A DNA stretch of 64,000 nucleotides, taken from the NCBI RefSeq assembly GCF_002929375.1, contig NZ_PJIP01000008.1:62001-126000 (forward strand). Reading direction: 5' to 3'. This stretch comes from Arthrobacter sp. DWC3. GTDB lineage: Bacteria; Actinomycetota; Actinomycetes; Actinomycetales; Micrococcaceae. The notes below the pieces were generated by a model. It saw nothing but the letters and a program-made list of their open reading frames with translations, was not told the origin of the DNA and ran no database searches. The first letter of the stretch is position 1. Every line of letters begins with the position of its first letter. The position numbers and the translations under genes are program-made. Of this stretch, positions 55,231-63,179 are shown in pieces.

Positions 55231-56737
55231 CCTGATGACCGGGCCGGGTGCCGTGCTCGACGACGACCTCCTGCGGCTGAGCCCTGCCATCGGCTACACG
55301 GCCCTCGTGCTCGTGGCGCTGAGCACAGTGCTGATCGGCATCTACGGCCTGCGCATCTCGCGGACCACGGGCGACTTCTACGTGGCGTCCCGCACCGTGC
55401 GCCCGTGGTGGAACGCGTCGGCCATCGGCGGCGAGTACCTGTCCGCGGCGAGCTTCCTCGGCGTGGCCGGGCTCATCCTCATCTCCGGTGTGGACGCCCT
55501 GTGGTTCCCGATCGGCTACACGGCCGGCTACCTGATGCTGCTGCTGTTCGTCGCCGCCCCGCTGCGCCGGTCGGGCGCGTACACCATCCCCGACTTCGCC
55601 CAGGCGCGGCTCGACTCCCTGCTCGTGCGCCGCGTGACCAGTCTCCTCGTGATCCTGATCGGCTGGCTCTACATCGTGCCGCAGCTGCACGGCGCGGCGC
55701 TGACCGTCCGCGTCACCACGGGCCTGCCCCCGTGGGCGGGCCCGCTCGCCGTCGTCGTGGTGGTGTGCCTGAGCGTGGTGACCGGCGGCATGCGCTCCAT
55801 CACGTTCGTGCAGGCGTTCCAGTACTGGCTCAAGCTGACGGCCCTCGCCGTCCCGGTGGCCTTCATGCTGTTCCGGCTCGGCGACGCCGGCCTGCCGGTC
55901 ACCGCGGGGGGCAGCGCGTTCACTGCCGATCTCGACACGACGGCGGACGCCTCGCTGTACGGCACCATCTCGCTCGTGATCGCGCTCCTGTTCGGCACGC
56001 TCGGGCTGCCTCACGTCCTCGTCCGCTTCTACACGAACCCGGACGGCGCCTCGGCCCGCCGGACCACGCTGATCGTGCTCGGACTGCTGTCGGTGTTCTA
56101 CCTGTTCCCGACCGTCTACGGGATCCTCGGCCGCATCCACACCCCGGAGCTCGCGGCGGCGGGAGCGGCCGACGCGACGGTCCTCCTGCTGCCCGGCCGC
56201 ATCCTCGGCGGCGTGACCGGCGACCTCCTGTCCGCCCTCGTGACGGCCGGCGCCTTCGCGGCGTTCCTGTCCACGACGAGCGGCCTCGTGGTGTCGCTCG
56301 CCGGGGTGGTCAGCCAGGAGTTCTTCCAGGGCAGCGTGCGGGGCTTCCGGACGGCGGCGCTCCTGTCCGCGGCGGTCCCCCTCGGCATCGCGCTGCTGAC
56401 CGACAGCCTCGCGCTGGCCGGCAGCGTGGGCTCCGTCTTCGCCTTCACGGCCTCGACCATCTGCCCGCTGCTGCTCCTCGGCATCTGGTGGCGCGGCCTG
56501 ACGGACGCCGGCGCCATCGCGGGCATGCTCACCGGGGCGGTCTCGTGCGGGGGTGCGATCGCCGCGACGGCTGTCGTGGGCGCGGGCGACAGGTGGGTGT
56601 TGCTGAGCCAGCCGGCGCTCTGGACGGTCCCGACGGCGTTCCTCACCATGGTGCTGGTCTCGCGGGCGACGGCGGGGCGACGGCCGGCGTCGACGTCGCG
56701 TGTGCTCGCCCGCCTGCACACGCCCGAGCCGCGGTGA
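55223..56737 (+). CDS. sodium:solute symporter (acetate/monocarboxylate type)
   Basis: A 504-residue SSS-family transporter with about 13 helices: RISRTTGDFYVASRTVRPWWNASAIGGEYLSAASFLGVAGL, VTGGMRSITFVQAFQYWLKL, LLFGTLGLPHVLVRFYTNPDGASARRT. It is clearly related to the ActP-like protein 4 kb away (shared GEYLSAASFLG and LPHVLxRFYT motifs). It is shorter and has a different C-terminus, so it is a divergent paralogue. The substrate is unknown. It completes the kinase-regulator-membrane protein-symporter operon. Confidence 0.89.
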   Translation: MTDLMTGPGAVLDDDLLRLSPAIGYTALVLVALSTVLIGIYGLRISRTTGDFYVASRTVRPWWNASAIGGEYLSAASFLGVAGLILISGVDALWFPIGYTAGYLMLLLFVAAPLRRSGAYTIPDFAQARLDSLLVRRVTSLLVILIGWLYIVPQLHGAALTVRVTTGLPPWAGPLAVVVVVCLSVVTGGMRSITFVQAFQYWLKLTALAVPVAFMLFRLGDAGLPVTAGGSAFTADLDTTADASLYGTISLVIALLFGTLGLPHVLVRFYTNPDGASARRTTLIVLGLLSVFYLFPTVYGILGRIHTPELAAAGAADATVLLLPGRILGGVTGDLLSALVTAGAFAAFLSTTSGLVVSLAGVVSQEFFQGSVRGFRTAALLSAAVPLGIALLTDSLALAGSVGSVFAFTASTICPLLLLGIWWRGLTDAGAIAGMLTGAVSCGGAIAATAVVGAGDRWVLLSQPALWTVPTAFLTMVLVSRATAGRRPASTSRVLARLHTPEPR

Positions 56738-56762
56738 ACCCCGCGGCGGGGGCTTCAGGGCG

Positions 56763-57338
56763 TCAGTCGATGCCCGCCATGAGTTCCACGACGCGGTCCA
56801 GGAACACGTCCACCTGGTTCTCCTCGTACCCGTCGGCGCCCCGGGCCTCCCGGAACACGGCCCGGCGGACGACGTCGACGCTCAGCGGGGCCTCGTGCTC
56901 GAGGTAGCGCAGGAGTTCGTCGCACAACCGGTCGACGTCCTCGACGTCGTAGCTGGGGGTGTCCTTCTTCGTGGGGCGCCGGAAGCGCTCCCCCGCCGGA
57001 CGGTGGAGCCGGTTGCGGAGGACGGCGGCGGACCGGCCGATCTGCCGCAGCCACGCGTCCTCGCCCTGCGTGCGGATGAGATGGTCGCGTTCCCGAAGCG
57101 CGAAGACGTCCTCGAGGCGGTCCAGCGCGGCGTCGACGGCCTGGGGCTCGTACCCGCCCCTGGCGGGGTCGAACGCCATGGCGCGCACGTCCTTGCTGGT
57201 GATGGCGCCGTCAGGGTTGTCCGCGTTGTAGTACCCGCGGGCCTTCGTCAGGAACCGGTCGACCTGGCGCGTGTTGTAGCCGAACTCGGTGCGTCCGACG
57301 CGCGCGAACGGAGAGCTGCCCGGGCGAGCGACATGCAT
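56763..57338 (-). CDS. DivIVA-domain repeat protein
   Basis: A 191-residue soluble protein with four short motifs of the form (G/S)Yxx..VDxxLDxx: around residues 20-30 (FGYNTRQVDRFL), 62-75 (GYEPQAVDAALDRLE), 129-142 (SYDVEDVDRLCDEL) and 170-183 (GYEENQVDVFLDRVV). The two halves also share a linker motif (ITSKDVRAMAF and LSVDVVRRAVF). This resembles a small actinobacterial family of DivI1A-repeat proteins; no function is established. It lies between the symporter operon (convergent) and cdsA. Confidence 0.82.
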   Translation of the reverse strand: MHVARPGSSPFARVGRTEFGYNTRQVDRFLTKARGYYNADNPDGAITSKDVRAMAFDPARGGYEPQAVDAALDRLEDVFALRERDHLIRTQGEDAWLRQIGRSAAVLRNRLHRPAGERFRRPTKKDTPSYDVEDVDRLCDELLRYLEHEAPLSVDVVRRAVFREARGADGYEENQVDVFLDRVVELMAGID

Positions 57339-57411
57339 CGTATTTCTGTCCTTCTCGGTGAGACCTCGTGGGACCGGGAGCCGGAGCTCCGGGATGCCCT
57401 CTGACCTGCGG

Positions 57412-58416
57412 TTACAGCAACCCCGGAACCAATGTAGCGGACAGCAGGTACGCCATCGGGGAGGCGAAGACGATCGAGTCGAGGCGGTCCATCACCCCGC
57501 CGTGGCCGGGCAGGATGCTGCCCATGTCCTTGACGCCGAGTTCACGCTTGATCATCGACTCGGCGAGGTCCCCGGCGGTCGCCGAGGCGACGATGACGAC
57601 GGCGAGCACGAGACCCACCCAGAGGGGCCGACCCATGAGGAGGACCGAGCAGAGCCCGCCGACCACGAGGGCACCGCCGATCGAGCCGCCGAAGCCCTCC
57701 CACGACTTCTTGGGGCTGATCTTCGGGGCCATGGCGTGCTTGCCGAAGAACGCGCCGATCAGGTATCCGAACGTGTCGTTGGCGACCACGAGCAGCAGGA
57801 GCGTGGCGATGACGAGGAACCCGCCGTCGGCACGCATGAGGATCATGGCGAAGCTCAGCATGAACGGCACCCACAGGAGCGTGAACGTCCCGGCCATGAG
57901 GCTCTTGCCGGCGTCGGGTGCGGGGTCCACCGTGCGCCAGATGAACAGTGCGAGGACGGAGAGCACGGTGGCCGCGGCGAGCCCTTCCCCGCCGCCGAAG
58001 TAGGCGGCGAACGGGAGCACGAGCGTCCCGGCGAGGGTGGGCGCGAGCGGCGCGTGGATGCGGCGGAGCTCGAGGGCGCGGCAGGTCTCCCACACGCCGA
58101 CGACGGCGAACAGGGTGACGATGCCGACAAAGACGACCGGGAAGAACAGCAGGCCCACCAGGGTGGGGACCAGGAGCGCGGCTCCGACGCCGATGGCGGC
58201 CGGCAGGTTGCGGCCGGCACGGGACGCCCGCCCGGGGGTCCCGGGTCGGCGACGGAACAGCCGGTGGCCCCGGAGCCGTCCGGCGCGGAGCGCCCTGCGG
58301 GAGCCGGGCGTCGACGCGGCGGGCACGCCGCCGGGGGCGACGGCGACGCGGCCCTTGTCTGTCCCGGCGTGGGGTCCGGTCGCCGGGCCACCCCCGGGAG
58401 GATCGTGGTCAGCCAT
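57412..58416 (-). CDS. cdsA: phosphatidate cytidylyltransferase
   Basis: CdsA makes CDP-diacylglycerol for phospholipid synthesis. The 334-residue protein has a basic, disordered N-terminal 90 residues, then about eight helices and the family signature near the C-terminus (SATAGDLAESMIKRELGVKDMGSILPGHGGVMDRLDS). ATG 58416 shares one base with the frr stop (TGATG), with GAGG five bases upstream. It follows frr as in most Actinobacteria; dxr, which normally lies nearby, is 23 kb away. Confidence 0.95.
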   Translation of the reverse strand: MADHDPPGGGPATGPHAGTDKGRVAVAPGGVPAASTPGSRRALRAGRLRGHRLFRRRPGTPGRASRAGRNLPAAIGVGAALLVPTLVGLLFFPVVFVGIVTLFAVVGVWETCRALELRRIHAPLAPTLAGTLVLPFAAYFGGGEGLAAATVLSVLALFIWRTVDPAPDAGKSLMAGTFTLLWVPFMLSFAMILMRADGGFLVIATLLLLVVANDTFGYLIGAFFGKHAMAPKISPKKSWEGFGGSIGGALVVGGLCSVLLMGRPLWVGLVLAVVIVASATAGDLAESMIKRELGVKDMGSILPGHGGVMDRLDSIVFASPMAYLLSATLVPGLL

Positions 58417-58973
58417 CAGACCTCGAGCAGCTCTGCTTCCTTGCGCTTCAGCAGCTCGTCGATGAGGTCCACGCGGGACTTCGTCAGGGCATCGAGCTCC
58501 TTCTCGGCGCGCGAGCCCTCGTCCTCGCCGGCGTCGCCGTCCTTGACGGCCTTGTCGATGCCGTCCTTCGCCTTGCGGCGGATGTTGCGGACGGAGATCT
58601 TCGCGTCCTCCGCCTTCGTCTTCACGAGCTTCACGTATTCCTTGCGGCGCTCCTGCGTCAGCTCGGGCAGGACCACGCGGATCACGTTGCCGTCGTTGGA
58701 GGGGTTCGCGCCGAGGTCCGAGTCGCGCAGCGCCCTCTCGATGTCGTTCAGCGCCGTGCGGTCGAACGGGGTGATGAGCAGCGTCCGCGCCTCGGGGTTC
58801 TGGAACGAGGCCAGCTGCTGCAGCGGCGTGGGGGCGCCGTAGTACATCACCACCACCTTCGAGAACAGGGACGCGTTGGCTCGGCCCGTCCGGACCGTCG
58901 CGAAATCGTCCTTTGCAACCTCCACGGCCTTGTCCATCTTGTCGGTGGCTTCCAGCAAGGTCTCTTCGATCAC
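58416..58973 (-). CDS. frr: ribosome recycling factor
   Basis: RRF splits post-termination ribosomes together with EF-G. The 185-residue length is exact. Motifs include FATVRTGRANASLFSKVVV, PEARTLLITPFDRTALNDIERALRDSDLGANPSNDGNVIRV and LPELTQERRKEYVKLVKTKAEDAKISVRNIRRKA. The start is GTG 58973, with AAGGAG seven bases upstream. It is separated from pyrH by a hairpin-bearing spacer of 132 bases. Confidence 0.98.
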   Translation of the reverse strand: MIEETLLEATDKMDKAVEVAKDDFATVRTGRANASLFSKVVVMYYGAPTPLQQLASFQNPEARTLLITPFDRTALNDIERALRDSDLGANPSNDGNVIRVVLPELTQERRKEYVKLVKTKAEDAKISVRNIRRKAKDGIDKAVKDGDAGEDEGSRAEKELDALTKSRVDLIDELLKRKEAELLEV

Positions 58974-59058
58974 AATGTGCTCCTTCGCTCCGCAGTCGGC
59001 TGCACGGCAACCGTTCCAGTGTTCAATCCTAGTTCAAGGGGGTGCCCCGCCCGGGCGC

Positions 59059-59082
59059 GGACGGGGCGGCGTTGCCCCGTCC
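59059..59082 (-). terminator. hairpin between pyrH and frr
   Basis: GGACGGGGC (59059-59067) pairs perfectly with GCCCCGTCC (59074-59082) around a six-base loop, 24 bases after the pyrH stop. No T-run follows. It may attenuate read-through into frr-cdsA. Confidence 0.5.
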
Positions 59083-59105
59083 GTCCGGACCGGCTAGGGG
59101 TAGTG

Positions 59106-59846
59106 CTAGGCCGTGACGACGGTGCCGAGCTTCTCGCCGCGGATGGCCCGCGTGACGTTGCCCTCGCCCTCCATGCCGAACACCACCATGGTCAGGTTGT
59201 TGTCCTTGCACATGGTCATGGCGGTCTGGTCCATGACCCGGATGTCGCGGCGCAGCGCCTCGTCGTAGGACAGCGTGTCGAGCTTCTCCGCCGTCGGGTC
59301 CTTGTGGGGGTCCGCCGTGTAGACGCCGTCCACGCCGCTCTTCGCCATCAGGACCTCGTCCGCGTGGACCTCGAGGGCGCGCTGGGCCGCGACGGTGTCG
59401 GTGGAGAAGTACGGCAGACCCGCTCCCGCGCCGAAGATGACCACGCGGCCCTTCTCGAGGTGGCGGATGGCGCGCCGCGGGATGTACGCCTCGGCCACCT
59501 GGCCCATGGTGATGGCGCTCTGCACGCGCGTCTCGACGCCGGCCTGCTCCAGGAAGTCCTGGAGCGCCAGGCAGTTCATAACGGTGCCGAGCATGCCCAT
59601 GTAGTCGGCGCGCGAGCGGTCCATGCCGCTCTGGGAGAGTTCGGCGCCGCGGAAGAAGTTGCCTCCCCCGACCACGATCGCCACCTCGACGTCGCCCACC
59701 GTCGCGGCGATCTGTTTCGACACGGAGCGGACGGTCTCGGGATCGACGCCCAGCTTGCCGCCGCCGAACACCTCGCCGGAGAGCTTGAGGAGGACCCGGC
59801 GCCGGCGCCCGGTACCATCCGTCGCAGCAGTCGAAGTGGTGTCCAT
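59106..59846 (-). CDS. pyrH: UMP kinase
   Basis: PyrH phosphorylates UMP to UDP. The 246-residue amino-acid-kinase-fold protein has [68 protein letters not shown] and [30 protein letters not shown]. The ATG at 59846 is chosen over far-upstream in-frame starts because GGGAGG lies seven bases before it and homology begins there. Confidence 0.97.
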   Translation of the reverse strand: MDTTSTAATDGTGRRRRVLLKLSGEVFGGGKLGVDPETVRSVSKQIAATVGDVEVAIVVGGGNFFRGAELSQSGMDRSRADYMGMLGTVMNCLALQDFLEQAGVETRVQSAITMGQVAEAYIPRRAIRHLEKGRVVIFGAGAGLPYFSTDTVAAQRALEVHADEVLMAKSGVDGVYTADPHKDPTAEKLDTLSYDEALRRDIRVMDQTAMTMCKDNNLTMVVFGMEGEGNVTRAIRGEKLGTVVTA

Positions 59847-59962
59847 GAGGTGCCTCCCGGGCGTAGAACTGGGGGCCGGTCCGGAGCGGACGGCCGGGGG
59901 TGCGAGCGGTGGGGATGTTGCCGGACCCGTTACAGGATACGGCGCGCCTCCCGGGCGCAGGA

Positions 59963-59993
59963 AAGGGCGGCCACCTGTCCGGCGGCCGCCCTT
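59963..59993 (-). terminator. terminator of the rpsB-tsf unit
   Basis: AAGGGCGGCC (59963-59972) pairs with GGCCGCCCTT (59984-59993) around an 11-base loop, 32 bases after the tsf stop. TTTCC follows on the minus strand (59964-59960), giving a short T-tract. Confidence 0.65.
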
Positions 59994-60024
59994 CACGTTC
60001 GTGCTGCGGAACGGACCCGGTGAC

Positions 60025-60861
<837 letters not shown>

Positions 60862-60950
60862 ACGAACTCCTAAGTTGATGTGGATCTACGACAAGCATCC
60901 GTGGGCCGGGGCCCGCGGTACGGGCGTCCGCGGTGAACATCCGCGGAACA

Positions 60951-60988
60951 TGCGTAAGGGGCGTGGTTTCACCCACACCCCTTACGCA
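60951..60988 (-). terminator. rpsB-tsf intergenic hairpin
   Basis: TGCGTAAGGGG (60951-60961) pairs with 60978-60988 and GTGG (60963-60966) with CCAC (60973-60976), separated by one mismatch and a six-base loop. No T-run follows. It is likely an attenuator or RNA-processing element that sets the S2:EF-Ts ratio. Confidence 0.6.
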
Positions 60989-60995
60989 CTGGGAA

Positions 60996-61952
60996 CTACT
61001 TGGTGTCGTCTGCTGCGGCTTCGGTGACGGGGGCCACGGCTTCGGGGACTTCCTCGGCGATCGGAGCCTGCAGGCCTGCAGGGGCTTCGTCGACGGCGGG
61101 AGCTGCTGCCTCGGGGGCGGCCTCGGCGACGGGCGCCTCGGCTGCGGGGACCTCTGCTGCAACGGCCTCGGCGACGGCGTCGGTGTTGCCCTGGAGCAGC
61201 TCGCGCTCCCACTCGGCCATGGGCTCCTCGGCTGCTGCCGCGTCGTTGTTGCCGGAGCGGTTGTGGCGGGCGATCAGGCCCTCGGCCACGGCGTCGGCGA
61301 CGACGCGCGTGAGCAGGTTGACAGCGCGGATGGCGTCGTCGTTGCCCGGGATCGGGAAGTCGACCTCGTCGGGATCGCAGTTGGTGTCGAGGATCGCGAC
61401 GACGGGGATGCCGAGCTTCTTCGCCTCGTCGATGGCGAGGTGCTCCTTCTTGGTGTCCACGACCCACACGACCGAGGGGGCCTTGGTCAGGTTGCGGATA
61501 CCGCCGAGGTTGCTCTGGAGCTTGGTGAGCTCACGCTTGAGGAGCAGGAGCTCCTTCTTGGTGTGGCCCGAACCGGCAACGTCCTCGAAGTCGATCTCCT
61601 CGAGTTCCTTCATGCGCTGGATGCGCTTGGACACCGTCTGGAAGTTGGTGAGCATGCCACCGAGCCAGCGCTGGTTGACGTAGGGCTGGCCGACGCGCGT
61701 CGCCTGGTCGGCGATCGCTTCCTGGGCCTGCTTCTTGGTGCCGACGAAGAGGACGGTCCCGCCGTGGGCGACGGTGGCCTTGACGAACTCGTAGGCGCGG
61801 TCGATGTAGGACAGCGACTGCTGGAGGTCGATGATGTAGATGCCGTTGCGCTCGGTGAAGATGAAGCGCTTCATCTTCGGGTTCCAACGGCGGGTCTGGT
61901 GACCGAAGTGGACGCCGCTGTCGAGCAGCTGGCGCATGGTTACGACTGGCAT
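60996..61952 (-). CDS. rpsB: 30S ribosomal protein S2
   Basis: The 318-residue S2 contains [59 protein letters not shown] and [30 protein letters not shown]. The last 65 or so residues form an Ala/Glu/Pro tail beyond the usual core. The start is ATG 61952 with AAAGG upstream; family similarity begins there. The gene has a long, structured upstream region and starts the rpsB-tsf unit. Confidence 0.97.
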   Translation of the reverse strand: MPVVTMRQLLDSGVHFGHQTRRWNPKMKRFIFTERNGIYIIDLQQSLSYIDRAYEFVKATVAHGGTVLFVGTKKQAQEAIADQATRVGQPYVNQRWLGGMLTNFQTVSKRIQRMKELEEIDFEDVAGSGHTKKELLLLKRELTKLQSNLGGIRNLTKAPSVVWVVDTKKEHLAIDEAKKLGIPVVAILDTNCDPDEVDFPIPGNDDAIRAVNLLTRVVADAVAEGLIARHNRSGNNDAAAAEEPMAEWERELLQGNTDAVAEAVAAEVPAAEAPVAEAAPEAAAPAVDEAPAGLQAPIAEEVPEAVAPVTEAAADDTK

Positions 61953-62320
61953 GTTCTGCCTTTCTTCAGCCTCGGCTCGGGCGCAGTGCGCCGCCTGAAG
62001 CTTGTTGACGGTTATCTCGGTACCGGCCGGGGTGGTCGGTACGTCCTGGTGCCTGGTCGTCATCGTGACGTCCCCTCCCGTACCGGTTCTCACCGGACCG
62101 CGGGGAGGGCACTCCGGCGTTCTTCGAGGACGCCGGATCGCGGGCACGCGTAGTCAGCCTGGAGTTCCCGACCCGTGTCGGTGCCGTGGGCACCGCGTGG
62201 AGGGAGCAGCAGACTGCTCGGTCAAGTGTACTACAGGGGCGGTGGCGGGTCCGTCGGAGACTTGTCCACATGGGCCCACGGGCCCGCTCCGTCCCGGCCC
62301 GGGCGCAGCAGGATGGCCGC
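61953..62320. other. rpsB upstream region / M23 promoter region (no gene)
   Basis: No gene is visible in these 368 bases. On the minus strand a TACACT box (about 62230) could serve rpsB, giving a leader near 270 bases. Within the leader GAGCAG/CTGCTC and GGTGCC/GGCACC form hairpins. Ribosomal-protein autoregulation at this leader is possible but unproven. The plus-strand promoter of the M23 gene should also lie here. Confidence 0.45.
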
Positions 62321-63004
62321 ATGCACCGTTCCGCCCCGCCAGAGACCCGCTCCCCCGCATCTCCGGTACGTCCACGCGCTGGTCCCGGCGCCCGTCGCGG
62401 CGCGTTCCGGGGTGCAGTGCGGGCCGTCGCGCGGGCGGTCGTGCGGGCTGCCGTGCGGGCTGCCGTGCCGGCCGCCGTCCTGCTCGTCGTCCTGCTCCTC
62501 GCGGGAGCGGGGGGATCGGCCGGATCGGTCGGATCCGCCGGGCAGGAGGAGCGCACCGCCCGGGCCGCGGGGTTCGTCCCGAAGTGGTCGTGGCCGCTGC
62601 TGCCCGCCCCGGCCGTCCTCCGGCCCTTCGAGAGGCCCCCGCGGCCGTGGCAGCGCGGCCACCGTGGCGTGGACCTGGCCGGCGCGGCACCCGCCGCTGT
62701 GCTGAGTCCCGCGGACGGGGTGGTGTCCTTCGCCGGCACAGTGGTGGACCGGGGCGTGCTCTCGATCGACCACGGGGGTGGGAGGACCAGCAGCTTCGAG
62801 CCGGTCACCACGGGCCTGGTGAAGGGTCAGCGCGTCACCCGGGGGCAGGCGGTGGCGGCGCTCGACGGCGTCGGACCCGGACGTCCGCGCGGCCACTGCG
62901 CGGCCTGCCTCCACTGGGGCGTGCGCGTGGACGGCGAGTACGTGGACCCGCTGTCCTTCGTGACGGACCGGCGCCCCTCGGTCCTCCTGCCGCTCGGCGG
63001 CTGA
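62321..63004 (+). CDS. exported M23-family (LytM-like) peptidase
   Basis: A 227-residue protein with an Arg/Ala-rich N-terminus leading into one hydrophobic helix (AAVPAAVLLVVLLLAGAGG, about residues 49-67), a signal or anchor. A LytM domain follows with HRGVDLAGAAPAAVLSPADGVVSFAG (His and Asp zinc ligands), then SIDHGGGRTSSFEPV and CAACLHWGVRVDGEYVDP. The usual H-x-H is C-L-H here, so the first histidine is replaced. It probably acts on, or senses, peptidoglycan. Actinobacteria often place such a gene divergent from rpsB. Confidence 0.85.
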   Translation: MHRSAPPETRSPASPVRPRAGPGARRGAFRGAVRAVARAVVRAAVRAAVPAAVLLVVLLLAGAGGSAGSVGSAGQEERTARAAGFVPKWSWPLLPAPAVLRPFERPPRPWQRGHRGVDLAGAAPAAVLSPADGVVSFAGTVVDRGVLSIDHGGGRTSSFEPVTTGLVKGQRVTRGQAVAALDGVGPGRPRGHCAACLHWGVRVDGEYVDPLSFVTDRRPSVLLPLGG

Positions 63005-63015
63005 TGCCCGCGGAT

Positions 63016-63093
63016 CACGGTCAGGGGGCACGGTCGGGGGTCACGGTCGGGGGTCACGGTCGGGGGTCACGGTCGGGGGTCACGGTCGGGAAC
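63016..63093 (+). repeat. six tandem copies of a 13-bp unit
   Basis: CACGGTCGGGGGT-type units start at 63016, 63029, 63042, 63055, 63068 and 63081. The middle four are identical; the first and last vary by a few bases. The tract is non-coding, directly after the M23 stop. Confidence 0.9.
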
Positions 63094-63179
63094 GTACAGT
63101 CCGGAGCGCGGCTGTGGCGGGTGCCGTCGCCGGCCACCCGCCACAGCTGCGCACCCGGAGCCCGCCCGGGGGCCGGACC

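Noticed and set aside
34256-57411. Accessory block as a recent genomic island
   Set aside because: No integrase, transposase, tRNA edge or direct repeats were seen, and codon use and GC look like the flanks.
63016-63093. Repeat tract as a possible CRISPR array
   Set aside because: Units are contiguous 13-mers with no spacers and no cas genes nearby.
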